64,000 nt of DNA from Streptacidiphilus sp. P02-A3a (GTDB lineage Bacteria; Actinomycetota; Actinomycetes; Streptomycetales; Streptomycetaceae), in assembly GCF_014084105.1 (NCBI RefSeq), contig NZ_CP048289.1, positions 4,411,922-4,475,921 of the forward strand, written 5' to 3'. Position numbers and translations under genes: made by a program. Within the stretch, counting starts at the first letter, position 1; each line of letters opens with the position of its first letter. The notes beneath the pieces were generated by a model. That model searched no databases. It saw nothing but the letters and a program-made list of their open reading frames with translations, and was not told the origin of the DNA. This document shows, piece by piece, positions 51,213 through 61,293 of this stretch.

Positions 51213-51943
51213 CGGATACAGGCACCGACATCTCCGAGCTGCTCGGCAACGCCGCGCAGGGCGTGCAGATCAAGCACGCGCCCGTCGAGGCGATCGTTGC
51301 GGGCGGCACGCGACGCAGGACCAGGCGCCGAGCAGCGGAGGCGATCGCCATCGCACTGGCCGTCGCGTGCACGGCCGGGATACTGACGTCGGTCTCCCAG
51401 CACACGGACTCCGGGACGGCATCCATCGCCGCAGCACCGGACGCGACGATCCAACCCATCACGCAGGTCATCGCTACCGGGGTGGTCGACGGGAAGCCCT
51501 GGACCCTCAGCATCGACATCTGGCAGCGCGCCGCCACGGCTGACGCAGCGGTCCGCGAGTGGAAAGCGACGCAGCAGGCCGAATACCCGGACCCCCAGCG
51601 CGCCGGCGGCGAAGGGGGGCGGCAGCTCGTTCACACAGGCTGGTTCTTCGCCAACCTGAACATCGGCGACCGGCGCGTGTTCGTGACTGACGATGCGTTG
51701 ACCGCAACAGGAGACCGCAACGTCGAGACCAGCTGGGGTAAGTTCACCCCGACCGGCACCCACTGGTTTGTCACCGGAATGGCCGGACCCGCAGTCCACG
51801 CCGTCACGTGCACCTGGGACGACGGGCACAAGTCCACGCCCCAACTGCAGACGATCGCCGGCACCGACAACCGGTTCTTCGCGATCGACGCCCCGACCCC
51901 GAAGCCGAACGACGGAGTCCCCAACTGCATGGCGACGGACTGA
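51209..51943 (+). CDS. Single-pass membrane protein, probable sigma-factor partner
   Basis: A 244-aa protein coupled to the sigma factor gene by an ATGA overlap. Residues 1-45 are cytoplasmic and contain a basic run (GGTRRRTRRRAAE). Residues 47-65 form a membrane helix (AIAIALAVACTAGILTSV), and about 180 residues lie outside. The outer part has strands such as GKPWTLSIDIW, GWFFANLNIGDRRVFV and HAVTCTWDDGHKSTPQL. No zinc anti-sigma motif (HxxxCxxC) is present. Genes placed like this after SigE-type sigma factors are often regulators or sensors of the sigma factor, but this one is not recognised as a defined family, so the role is inferred from position. Confidence 0.75.
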   Translation: MTDTGTDISELLGNAAQGVQIKHAPVEAIVAGGTRRRTRRRAAEAIAIALAVACTAGILTSVSQHTDSGTASIAAAPDATIQPITQVIATGVVDGKPWTLSIDIWQRAATADAAVREWKATQQAEYPDPQRAGGEGGRQLVHTGWFFANLNIGDRRVFVTDDALTATGDRNVETSWGKFTPTGTHWFVTGMAGPAVHAVTCTWDDGHKSTPQLQTIAGTDNRFFAIDAPTPKPNDGVPNCMATD

Positions 51944-52556
51944 CAGCTCCGCCCCCGCATGACCGCCGCAGGACGCCGCCGCGACCGAACAGCGATCGCT
52001 GGCGAGTGCAGGGGCAGGGGGCTGCCGAAGAATAACTACTCGGTCTGCTCGGCGGGTGGCGGGTAGGTGGAGTGGCCTGCGATCGTCGCGAGTTGCCGCG
52101 CGGAGGTCACGGTGAGTCCGTTGATGGGTTCCGTGTCCCCGAGTTCTGGAGCCGTTGGAGTGCCTGTGGGATGGGATCCAGCTGCTGCTGTCCTGGGTGG
52201 TCCGGGTGCGGTTCGGTGTTGGGGTCGTGGTTTGTCGCCCTTGGGTGGGGATTGAGCGGTGTGCTCTGGTACTCGCGGCCCGGGCGTGGTGCGGGCCGTG
52301 GTGGGTGGTGCTCGGCCTTGGCTGAGTGCGGCCAGGTTGATTGGGGGGTTGGTGGTCGTGGTGGTGTGGTGGGGTGGGCATGGTTGGTGGGTAAGGTTTG
52401 GGTGTGAGTGTGGGGGGTGGGTGGGTGCAAGGGGGTGCGTAAGTGGATCAAGGTGATTGTGAGGCGTGACACAGTTTTGTTGGGGTGTGTGGGTGGGCGT
52501 TTAGCGTGTTTGTGGTTTGGGGCTGGTTGGGTTCCTCGTGAGGGAAGGTTGTTTGA
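51944..52556. other. 613-nt gap without a convincing gene
   Basis: No gene was found. The base composition changes here: from about 52.05 kb the top strand becomes rich in G and T. A minus-strand frame ending at 52036 (tail LGDTEPINGLTVTSARQLATIAG) reads reasonably for about 40 residues but continues upstream into Pro/Thr-rich low-complexity sequence with no clear start. It may be the end of a decayed gene. The last 100 nt before 52557 should hold the promoter of the large secreted protein; a GGGAAGG ribosome site is at 52542-52548. Confidence 0.4.
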
Positions 52557-55500
52557 GTGAGAGTCATATCGGGTGGGTATCGGGGTTTTGTGCGGTTGGT
52601 GGGTGGTGTGGTGGTTCTGGGTGTGGTGTGGGGTTCGGCGGCTGGTGTGGGGTTCGCTCCGGTTGCTGTTGCCGCTACTGCTGCTTCTGGGGCTGCTTCG
52701 TCTGCTTCGTCTGCTGCTTCGTCTGCGTCTGCTTCGTCTGTTTCGTCTGTTGCTGTTTCGTCTGGGGGGTTGAGTACGGAGCAGGCTTCGTTGGAGGCGC
52801 GTCGGTCGGGTAGGGATGTGTTGGCGGGGGCGGCGACGTCGGATACGCAGATGGTGATGGCGCATCCGAATGGGACGTTTACGTTGACGCAGTCGTTGGC
52901 GGCGGTGCGTAAGCGGGTGGGTGGTGTGTGGAGGTCGTTGGATCCGACGTTGGTTCGTGGTGCTGATGGTTCGGTTTCGACGAGGGTGACGAGTAGTGGT
53001 TTGACGTTGTCGGGTGGTGGTGGTTCTGTGTTGGCGGTGATGGACAGTGGGGGCGGGAGTTGGCGGTGAGTGTGCCGGTGGTGTTGCCGGTGCCGTCGTT
53101 GTCGGGTGCTACGGCGACGTACCGTGATGTGTTCAAGGGTGTGGATCTGTGTGTCACGGCGACGGCTCAGGGTTCGTTTGCTGAGGTGTTGGTCGTCAAG
53201 GATGCGGCGGCGGCGGCGAATCCGGCGTTGAGGACGTTGGTGTTGGGTGCTCGTACGCGGGGGGTGACGTTGTCCTCGGACGCGGCGGGGAACTTGACGG
53301 CGAGGGATCCGCAGGGGCGGGCGGTGTTCACGGCTCCGGCGGCGACGATGTGGGACTCGGCTACCACCGCGGGCGCGCCGGCCGCCAAGGGCGGTGCCTC
53401 GACCGCGAAGGGCGCCTCGACCGCGAAGGGCGCGTCGGCTGCCAGGGGTGGTGTGTCGGCTGCCGGGGGTGTGTCGGTGGTTGGTCGGCGTTCGGTGGTG
53501 GATCCGCTTTCGGGTGTGTTGGTGGATGCGGTCAGTGGTTTGCCGGTGGTGTCTTCGGTGGGTAGTGCGGGTGAGGGTGCGCATACGTCGCGGGTCGGTG
53601 TCCGGGTGGTGGGGGGGAGGATTGATCTGACTCCGGATGTGTCGTTGCTCAGTGGTGGTAGGCCGGTGTTCCCGGTGTATATCGATCCGACGTTCAATGC
53701 GCCGTCGGCGTCGAGTCCGTTGCAGGCGTGGACGCAGATCAATTCGTATTATGCGTCGTCGAGTTACTGGAAGTCGTCGGATTTGTTGCGTGTGGGTGAC
53801 CAGGATTGGGAGTCGCCGACGTTCACGGCGCGGTCGTATGTGCAGATCGGTGTGCCGACGGCGTTGTATGGTGCGCAGGACATCATTTCCTCGCAGTTGA
53901 ATATTACGGAGGAGTGGTCGCCGAACTGCACGGCGAGTGGTGTGCAGTTGTGGCAGTCGAATCCGATCAGTTCTGGTACGACGTGGGACAGTCCGTCGAC
54001 GTTGACGAGTCAGGTGGGGCCGACGCAGACGGTGGCGTACGGGTATGACTCGTCGTGCCCGGCGCATGGTGTGGGTTTCGATATTTCTGGCATCATGGGG
54101 TCGGCGGCGAGTGGTAAGTGGTCGAATATCACGTTCGGGATTCGGGCGTCGAACGAGTCGGATCCGAATGGGTGGAAGGAGTTCGCGAATACGTTGAGTG
54201 TGTCGACGACGTATGACCATGCGCCGAACACGCCGTCTGCTTTGTCGACGTCGCCGTCGACGAACTGCACGGGCAACGATACTGTCGGTGATGGTGAGAT
54301 GTCGTTGTATGCGGGGTTGTCGGATCCGGACAAGGGTGTTCTGGGTGCGACGTTCACGGTGACGCGTAATAGTGACGGGAAGGTGGTGGCGACCAGTAAC
54401 TCCAATGATGTGACGGCGAATTCTGGTAGTAGTGTGGATTTCCAGTTGAGTCAGGCGAATTTGGAGGCGTGGTCGGGTAAGACGGGGAGTGCGCCGGGTG
54501 CGGCGACGGAGTTCACGTGGAAGGTGCAGGCGACTGACTTCAAGTTGTCCAGTGGGACGACGTCGGGTTGCACGTTCACGTTCGATCCGACGCGTCCGGG
54601 GACTCCGGTGACGCAGGACGCGAATGGTGTCGAGTTGTCGGATTACGGGAACACGAATCCGGTGACGGGTCTGCCGTATCCGACGACGTTGGGGACGATG
54701 GGCAGTCCGGTCGCGGTGAGTTTCAGTGAGTCGGGTGGTACTGCTCCGGCCAGTTACGTGTATCAGCTCAATGGTGGTGCGCCCAGGTCGGTGAGTGCGG
54801 CTGGTGGGGTGGCGACGGCGTCGATCACGCCGACGCGGTTGACTGATACGTTGAGTGTGACGGCGATTTCGGCGGGTGCTAATTACGGTGGTACCGAGAA
54901 TGTGATCTTCAATTCGGCGGTGGGCGGTACGGTGCAGGCCGATGGTGACCTGACCGGGGATGGTGTCGCGGACCTGCTCGCGGTGGGTGGTCAGGACAGT
55001 CTGCCGTCGGGGTTGTGGCTCTCGGCGGGTCAGGCGGGTGTGGGTCGTACGACGGGTGACGGGAGCCTGGTCGGCTCGATGAGTGACTTGGGGATCAACG
55101 GGAGTGGGATCGATACGACTGGTCCCACTGGTCTGGGGTCTCCTGCGGACTACAACGGGGCGACCGCGTTCAGTGGCCAGTTCACTGGTAGTGGGCTCAA
55201 TGACGTCCTGGTGTACTACCCGTCGGGGGTGCATGCGGGTGTGGCTGAGGTGTTGAACGGTAATGGTGATGGTTCGGCGTTGGCCATCGCGGGTGGTTCG
55301 ACGACGACCAATGCGTTGTATGACCCGTTCGAGGCGTCGACGCCGAACAATCCGGTGCAGTTGGCGAATGCGGGTTGCACCAGTGGGGTCTCGGTTGCGG
55401 GGCAGGGTGCGACGTGTGCGCTGCCGGATCTGATCGGGACCTCGGATGATGAGAGCGGCAACAAGACCGATGCGTTGACGTTGTATCCGTCGTTGGGCAG

Positions 55501-57532
55501 TATCGCGGACTTCGGTCGTACGCAGTTGTCGAACCCGAGTCCGGACGGCAGTGGTGACTGGGCGTCGTGGACGTTGAGTACGGTGCAGTTGCCGGTCAGT
55601 GGTGGGGGTTCCAGTACGGCGATGTTCCTGTGGGACAAGGCGACCGGTGTGCTGGACCTGTGGGAGGGGTTGGCGCTGTCGCAGGACGCCTCGGGTAATC
55701 CGGACCTGGTGTACACGTCGTATCCGGTGGCCACGGGGTGGAACACCGGTGCGGTGCTGAGTCTGCGGGCGGCGGATATCAATGGTGATGGCACGCCGGA
55801 CCTGTGGGCGACGACCAGTGGTGGTACCACGACGGCGTACCTGTTCAGTGCGTTGAGTACGACGGGTGCGGCGGCGGTGTCCACCACGGGTAGTGCGTTG
55901 GCTGCTGACAGCCACAGTTGGCCGTTGACTGACGCGGCCAGTGGGGACACCAGTGCCTCGGGTACGGTGGCGGCTGATGCCAGTGGTGGTTTGACGTTGA
56001 CGGGTGACGCGGGTGCCACGTGGCATACCGGTGACCTGTTCAGTCCGGATGTGAGTTTGAACGGCAGTAGCGGGGTGCTGGCCGGTAGTGGTCCGGCGGT
56101 CACCACGTCGAAGAGTTTCAGTGTCTCGGCGTGGGTCAAGCCGGCGGCGATGAACGGTGGTGTGGTGCTGTCGCAGGACGGTACCTACGGGTCGGGGTTC
56201 TTGGTCTATCCCACCGCGGCGGGCTGGAACTTCTGCATGGAGACCGGTGACGCGGCCGGTTACGCGTACAACTGCGCGGTTGCCGGGACGGCGCAGGTCG
56301 GCTCGTGGTCGCATGTGACGGTCACCTATGACCCGGTCAGCTCGTATATGAGCCTGTATGTCAATGGTATCGAGGTGGGCAGTGCGACGCACACCGCGGT
56401 TGCCGGCTACACCGATGGGTTCCAGGTCGGTGACCAGCTCTACAAGGGTGCGCATGGCAGCTATTTCGATGGCCAGGTCGCGCAGGTGGAGACCTGGAAC
56501 CAGACGTTGACTCCGGGTCAGGTCGCGGCGCTGTCCAATACGACGGGGTCGTTCGTGTTCCCGGCGGACAACACGTTGTATCCCAGTGGTAGTCAGTGGA
56601 CCAGTGGTGCGAACAGTTTGAGTTTCAATGAGGGTCTGATGAGTGTCTCGGTCGCCGGGACTCCGTTGTACCAGGTGGGTACCGCGAACCAGACGGGCGC
56701 GGTGATGACGTTGCAGAGCGACGGGAATCTGGTGGCCTATCCGAACGCGGCTGATGCCACCGGGCACACGGGTGCGTTGTGGGCGACGAACACCTCTGGT
56801 CATCCTGGTGACACGTTGGTGTTGCAGCCTGATGGGAACCTGGTGGTCTATGGTGCCAACGGGGCTGTGTACTGGAACAGTGTCACCAGTTTCCCGGGTG
56901 CTGACCAGTGGCGGTTGACTGGTGCGCTGGGTGGTGCGGACGCGTCGGGCAGTAACTCGGCGGCGGTCGGTTCCACGGTGGCCTGGGGTGCGAACCACAA
57001 GGGTGTCGCGTCGTCGGCCGCGGTCTTCGACGGGACGGATTCGGTGGTCAGGGCGGCCGCGCCGGCGGTGAACAGCAGTCAGAGTTACACGGTCTCGTGC
57101 TGGGTCAAGATCACCGCGCTCAGTGGGGCGCAGATCGCGCTGGCGCAGGGTACCGATACGCATCAGGCGTTCTACCTGGGTTACAACAGTGGCAACGGTG
57201 GCTGGATCTTCCAGACCACGACGTCGGACACGGCTTCGACGAGTTTCCCCACGGCGGAGGCCGCGGCGACCGCGAACACCTGGACGCATCTGACCGGGGT
57301 GTACAACGCGGGTACCGGTGCGATGCAGCTGTATGTGAACGGGGTGTTGAAGGCCAGTGCGACCAACACCACTCCGCAGTTCAACGCGGCCGGTGCCTTG
57401 GAGGTCGGCGCCAACAGTCTGGTCGGTTCCACCGCGCTGTACGACCAGGTCAACGGCAGTGTCAGTGATGTGCGTACCTACCAGGCGGCTTTGAGTGCCA
57501 CGCAGGTCGCCGCTGTCTACAACAACTCATGA
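52557..57532 (+). CDS. Large secreted LamG / B-lectin protein, one frameshift
   Basis: About 1658 aa if one base is restored in the G5 run at 53049-53053; as given, frame 1 stops at 53069 and frame 2 resumes near 53060. GTG 52557 follows GGGAAGG. Order: signal peptide (1-41), Ala/Ser-rich stretch, a repeat-rich linker with TAKGAS units, DNRLRE-type region (about 370-650), FG-GAP-like repeats (DGDLTGDGVADLLAV, then AADINGDGTPDLWAT), a LamG jelly roll (about 1160-1335), a bulb-type mannose-binding lectin unit (LQSDGNLVAYP, then LQPDGNLVVYG), and a second LamG domain to the C-terminus. No LPXTG or membrane anchor is seen. Likely an adhesion or glycan-binding surface protein. Its codons end in G or T far more often than those of the NRPS genes, suggesting a different history. 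Confidence 0.8.
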
Positions 57533-57555
57533 CCGTCACGAGGTAGGCCGGTCAC

Positions 57556-57586
57556 GCTGGGCCCCGCGATCATCGCGGGGCCCAGC
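57556..57586 (+). terminator. Rho-independent terminator after the LamG gene
   Basis: Perfect 15-bp arms GCTGGGCCCCGCGAT and ATCGCGGGGCCCAGC around one base, followed within a few nt by TTTT. It starts 24 nt after the stop codon and is the clearest intrinsic terminator in the window. Confidence 0.85.
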
Positions 57587-58355
57587 GCCGTTTTCCGTAC
57601 CCGGGCGGCCCGCGAGGGGCTGCGGGGGCGGGGGGCGGGGTGTGGCGCTGTGGCCGGTGGCGGGGCGGTGGTTTCGGTATCGCGGGTGCGGGTGGCTCGA
57701 TCGGCGGGCAGTCCCGGGTGGGTTGGGTTTCGTGCGGTGGAGCGGGATCCGGTGGGGGTTCGTGTCGTGGGGGCTCGGTTTCGGTGCGGGTACGGCCTGC
57801 CGGCGCGGCCGCGGGGATGGAGCGGGGCGGGCGGGTGGCGGGACCTGTAGGCACGATGGGCTCCTGCTCGCCGGGCCGTGGTCTGGCGGCGTGCTCGGCC
57901 TGTCCCGCGCCTGGGTCGACGGACCGCGCCCGCGGGCCCCGGGGGGCGGTGACGCGACCGGCCCTGCCCGGTGGACCGGCGGCACGTACCGCGTCGTCGA
58001 CGCCCACGGCCTACCCCTGGCCCTGGTCGCCACCGTGGCCGGTGGCCTACCCCTACCCCTACCCCTGGCCCTTGCCCTGGCCGCCACCGTGGCCGGTGGC
58101 CTACCCCTGGCCGCCACCGTGGCCGGTGGCCTACCCCTGGCCGCCACCGTGGCCGGTGGCCTACCCCTGGTCGCCACCGTGGCCGGTGGTGACGCGGTGA
58201 CGTCACCCAGCTCCTGCCCCTGAATCAACGCCGTGCCGCTGTTGCGCGGCACGCGCCTCCGCCTCCGCCTCCGCCTCCGCCTGTGCCTGTGCCTGCGCCT
58301 CCGCCGGGCGGTGGGCGGTGGGCGGTCAGCGGGCGGTCAGCGGGTGGGTGGGGGG
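57587..58355. repeat. Gene-poor region with 30-bp tandem repeats
   Basis: About 770 nt without a secure gene. From about 58009 to 58199 a 30-bp unit beginning CCGCCACCGTGGCCGGTGGC repeats; copies at 58081, 58111 and 58141 are identical, with diverged copies on both sides. Because 30 is a multiple of three, every frame is periodic. A plus frame (57640-58200) would encode the decapeptide AYPWPPPWPV repeatedly, and the minus frames give PPATVAARGR. None has a known relative, convincing start or ribosome site, so coding is uncertain. The repeats end shortly before the MarR gene stop. Confidence 0.75.
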
Positions 58356-58820
58356 TTAGTGGGTGGGGGGTGGGGTGAGGGTTTCGAGGGTGTCGACCAG
58401 GGGGGCGAGTCGGGGGTCGGTTGCGGCGTTGTCGAGGGCTTGGCGTAGGGCGGTGTCGTGGGTGGGGCGGGCTTGGGTGAGGAGGGTCAGTCCGGTGGGG
58501 GTGACGTCGGTGTAGATGCCGCGGCGGTCGGTCGCGCACAGGTAGCGGGTGAGTAGGGCGCGGTCTTCCAGGCGGGTGACCAGGCGGGTGGTCGCGCTTT
58601 GGCTGAGTATGACGGCGTCGGCGACCTGGTGCATTCGCAGGTGGCCGCCTTCGCCGCTGTGCTGGCGGCTGAGGACGTCCAGGAGGGAGTATTCGCGCGC
58701 GCTGAGGTCGTGGTGCTGTTGCAGGGCGTGTTCGATATGGGTCTCGATGCGGCCGTGCAGCAGTGCCAGGGCGTTCCAGCCGTGGGCGGGCCCGGTGGCG
58801 GCCGTGTCGGTGACGGTCAT
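58356..58820 (-). CDS. MarR-family transcriptional regulator
   Basis: A 154-aa winged-helix MarR protein. The DNA-binding region spans about residues 40-110 (LSAREYSLLDVLSRQH, HLRMHQVADAVILSQSATTRLVTRLEDRALLTRY, then the wing CATDRRGIYTDVTPTG). ATG 58820 follows GAGAGGATGGAG. It is divergent from an MFS exporter gene with 196 nt between, and that gap has paired TTGCAA sites, so it probably represses the exporter until an inducing compound binds. The C-terminal tail is Thr/Pro-rich. Confidence 0.9.
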   Translation of the reverse strand: MTVTDTAATGPAHGWNALALLHGRIETHIEHALQQHHDLSAREYSLLDVLSRQHSGEGGHLRMHQVADAVILSQSATTRLVTRLEDRALLTRYLCATDRRGIYTDVTPTGLTLLTQARPTHDTALRQALDNAATDPRLAPLVDTLETLTPPPTH

Positions 58821-58942
58821 GGCTCCATCCTCTCCCGCGGCGCCTGTCGCGACACTGGTCGCGGTGTCCCTCGGTGGTGTCCTTCATGGTGCGGCGCCGG
58901 CTGTGTCTGCCTCCAAACATACAGCGCCTGCAATCGTTGCGT

Positions 58943-58969
58943 TTGCAAGTATGCGGCGGTTGCAACTAT
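58943..58969. promoter_or_regulatory. Paired TTGCAA sites between marR and the MFS gene
   Basis: TTGCAAGTAT at 58943 and TTGCAACTAT at 58960 are direct repeats 17 bp apart, and each TTGCAA is itself a palindrome. They lie 50-70 nt before the MFS start, where a MarR repressor would block the promoter. Confidence 0.5.
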
Positions 58970-59016
58970 TGTGGTGGGTTGTAAGGCGCGGGGGCAATTG
59001 TTTGGAGGGTTGTGTC

Positions 59017-60225
59017 ATGCCGCTGGCGTTGTTTGCTCTGGCTGTCGGGGCTTTCGGGATCGGTACCACTGAGTTCGTGGTGATGGGTCTGCTGCCGCAG
59101 ATCGCGGGGGGTTATGGGGTCGCGATTCCTACCGCGGGTCTGCTGGTCAGTGGCTATGCGCTGGGGGTGGTGGTCGGGGCGCCGTTGATGGCTGTGGTGG
59201 GTGCCAGGGTCGGCCGCAAGCGGATGTTGATGGTGTTGATGGGGTTGTTCACGGTCGGTAACCTGTTGTCGGCGTTCGCGCCGGGTTTCGGGTGGATGCT
59301 TGTCGGCCGTGTGGTGGCCTCGTTGGCTCATGGTGCGTTCTTCGGTATCGGTTCGGTGGTCGCGGCCGGGTTGGTGGCTCCGGGCAGGAGGGCGGGGGCG
59401 ATCGCGACGGTGTTCACCGGGTTGACGGTCGCCAACATCGTGGGGGTGCCGTTGGGTACTTTCATCGGGCAGGTCGCGGGTTGGCGTGCCACTTTCGTGA
59501 TGGTCGCGGTGTTCGGTGTGGTGGGGCTTTTGGGTATCGCCCGGTGGGTGCCGGTGCTGCCCCGCCCTGAGGGTGTGGATCTGCGTGGGGAGGTGGCCGC
59601 GTTGGGTAATCCGCAGGTGGTGTTGGCGATGGTGATGACGGTGCTCGGGTTCGGTGGTGTGTTCGCCGCGATCACCTATATCTCGCCGATGATGGTCCAC
59701 GTCGCCGGGTACGGGCAGGGGGCGGTGACCTGGCTGCTGGTGCTGTTCGGTGTCGGTATGTTCCTGGGCAACCTTGTGGGTGGTCGGTATGCCGACCGTG
59801 CGCTGATGCCGATGCTCTGTGTCGCGCTCGGTGGGTTGGCTGTGGTGCTGGCGTTGTTCACTGTCACCGCTCATGACAAGGTCGCGGCGGCGGTCACGAT
59901 CGTGCTGGTGGGGGCGTTGGGCTTCGCTACCGTTCCGCCGTTGCAAAAGCGGGTCCTGGATCAGGCTCATGGCGCGCCGACGCTGGCGTCGGCTGTCAAC
60001 ATCGGTGCGTTCAACCTCGGCAACGCGCTCTCGGCGTGGCTGGGCGGTGTGGTGATCAGCGCCGGTCTCGGTTACACCGCGCCGAACTGGGTCGGTGCGG
60101 TCATGGCGGTGGCGGCCCTGGGTGTGGCCGTGTGGTCGGCCGCCCTGGAGCGCCGCGCTCCTGCCCGGACCAGCACCCCACCCGCTGTCGCCGCCCCCGC
60201 TCCGCGCACCCCCACCCACCACTGA
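59017..60225 (+). CDS. MFS transporter (DHA1/AraJ-like exporter)
   Basis: A 402-aa major facilitator protein with about 12 hydrophobic segments. The N-terminus FALAVGAFGIGTTEFVVMGLLPQIA is typical of the drug:H+ antiporter-1 AraJ/YdhP/NepI-like group, and the loop 2-3 signature appears as GARVGRKRM. It probably exports a small molecule or drug using the proton gradient. ATG 59017 follows GGAGGG. It is divergent from a MarR gene that is the likely repressor. The C-terminal 25 residues are a Pro/Ala/Thr-rich tail. The codon mix includes many G/T-ending codons, as in the LamG gene. Confidence 0.92.
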   Translation: MPLALFALAVGAFGIGTTEFVVMGLLPQIAGGYGVAIPTAGLLVSGYALGVVVGAPLMAVVGARVGRKRMLMVLMGLFTVGNLLSAFAPGFGWMLVGRVVASLAHGAFFGIGSVVAAGLVAPGRRAGAIATVFTGLTVANIVGVPLGTFIGQVAGWRATFVMVAVFGVVGLLGIARWVPVLPRPEGVDLRGEVAALGNPQVVLAMVMTVLGFGGVFAAITYISPMMVHVAGYGQGAVTWLLVLFGVGMFLGNLVGGRYADRALMPMLCVALGGLAVVLALFTVTAHDKVAAAVTIVLVGALGFATVPPLQKRVLDQAHGAPTLASAVNIGAFNLGNALSAWLGGVVISAGLGYTAPNWVGAVMAVAALGVAVWSAALERRAPARTSTPPAVAAPAPRTPTHH

Positions 60226-60360
60226 CCACCCACCACCGGCCACCGGCCACCGGCCACCCACCACCGGCCATGTACCGCTGTCTATCGGTTACTTATCGCT
60301 TATCGCTGACGATCCGCTGTCACGGGTTGATCGGCTGTCTACTGCACGGGAGTTGCTGTT

Positions 60361-60774
60361 ATGAACGTCCATGTCGCCCTTACTGCCGCTGATGCGGAGC
60401 AGTTGATCGTGGCTGCTCGTATGGCTGCGGACGCTGCTGGGGTCGCGGTCAGTGTCACTGTCGTGGATGCCGGTGGGCATCTGCTTGCTTTTCGCCGTGA
60501 TGAGCGGGCGGTGTTGATCTCGGGGGAGACCAGTACCCGTAAGGCCTATACCGCTCTTCAGTTGGATTGCGCGACCGCTGACCTGGTCGAGGCGGTACAG
60601 CCCGGTGGTGTGTTCCATACCCTGCCGACCGGGTTGGACCGCCCGCTGCTGTTCATCGCGGGGGGTGTTCCGATCCGCCGTGAGGGCCGCTTGGTCGGTG
60701 CGCTGGGTGTGGGTGGTGGCGCCCCGGGGCAGGACCACGCCTTCGCGACGGCCGCCCTGGGCACCCGCGGCTGA
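60361..60774 (+). CDS. HbpS/GlcG-family (DUF336) protein
   Basis: A 137-aa protein of the GlcG/HbpS/PduO-C (DUF336) family. Key phrases are VSVTVVDAGGHLLAFRRDE in the first half and GGVPIRREGRLVGALGVGGGAPGQDHAFATAAL near the end. Streptomyces HbpS is a secreted haem-binding octamer that senses redox stress with the SenS-SenR system; other members are cytoplasmic with unknown function. No signal peptide is present here, so a cytoplasmic role is more likely. ATG 60361 has GGGAG upstream. It follows the MFS gene by 135 nt of repeat-rich sequence (CCACCGGC units) and is followed by a large hairpin. Confidence 0.85.
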   Translation: MNVHVALTAADAEQLIVAARMAADAAGVAVSVTVVDAGGHLLAFRRDERAVLISGETSTRKAYTALQLDCATADLVEAVQPGGVFHTLPTGLDRPLLFIAGGVPIRREGRLVGALGVGGGAPGQDHAFATAALGTRG

Positions 60775-60812
60775 CCCCCGCGGCACCCGAGGAACCCCCC
60801 GGGACCTCTGAC

Positions 60813-60862
60813 CCCCCTGACCCCCGGCGCCCTGGCGCCCCGGGGCCCTGGGGGTCAGGGGG
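60813..60862 (+). terminator. Long-armed hairpin after the HbpS-like gene
   Basis: Perfect 13-bp arms CCCCCTGACCCCC and GGGGGTCAGGGGG enclose a 24-nt GC-rich loop that can form a nested stem. It starts 39 nt after the stop and is the likely terminator. Confidence 0.65.
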
Positions 60863-61293
60863 CGTTGGGGGTGTAGGGGTGGTGTGGGCTGTCAGTGCGC
60901 ACGGGCGGGGGAACGCGTTGCCCTGTGCGGTCTGGCCTCGGTGGGGATGGCGGTGCGGGCTGGTGTGTCCTGTTCCAGTGGTCGGGTGTGGCCGGGTTCG
61001 ACGGTGGTGCTGTCGGCCTTGGTGGTGTGCCGGTGGTGGGCGCGGTGGTGGGGTCGGTCCGGTTCGCGTGCCTGGCACGGTGGGTGCCGGGTGCCGGGTG
61101 CCGGGTGCCGGGTGCTGGGTGGTGGTTCACTGGTGCGGGGTTTTCGTGGGGTGTCGGCTGTTGGGGTCGCGGGTTCCTCTGCTGTGTGCGGGGGGCTCTG
61201 CTGTGGTTTGCCGCTGTACTGGTGCCGGTCTTGTGGTGTGTGCTGGTGTTCTTGTTTTGGTTGTGTGGTGTGGGTCTGGTGGTGGTGGGGTGG
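60863..61293. other. Gene-free G/T-skewed region with a 7-bp repeat
   Basis: About 430 nt with no recognisable gene between the HbpS-like gene's hairpin and the end of the broken GntR gene. The top strand is strongly G/T-rich. Four exact GGGTGCC copies and a variant lie at 61082-61116. Open frames exist on both strands but give low-complexity Trp/Gly- or Pro/His-rich products, typical of shadow frames. Confidence 0.5.

Noticed and set aside
52448-57289. 1613-codon minus-strand frame opposite the LamG gene
   Set aside because: It is an Arg/Thr-rich repetitive product with no recognisable domain. The plus strand has a signal peptide, FG-GAP, LamG and lectin motifs.
57990-58200. CRISPR array
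   Set aside because: The 30-bp units are contiguous with no spacers, and no cas genes are present.
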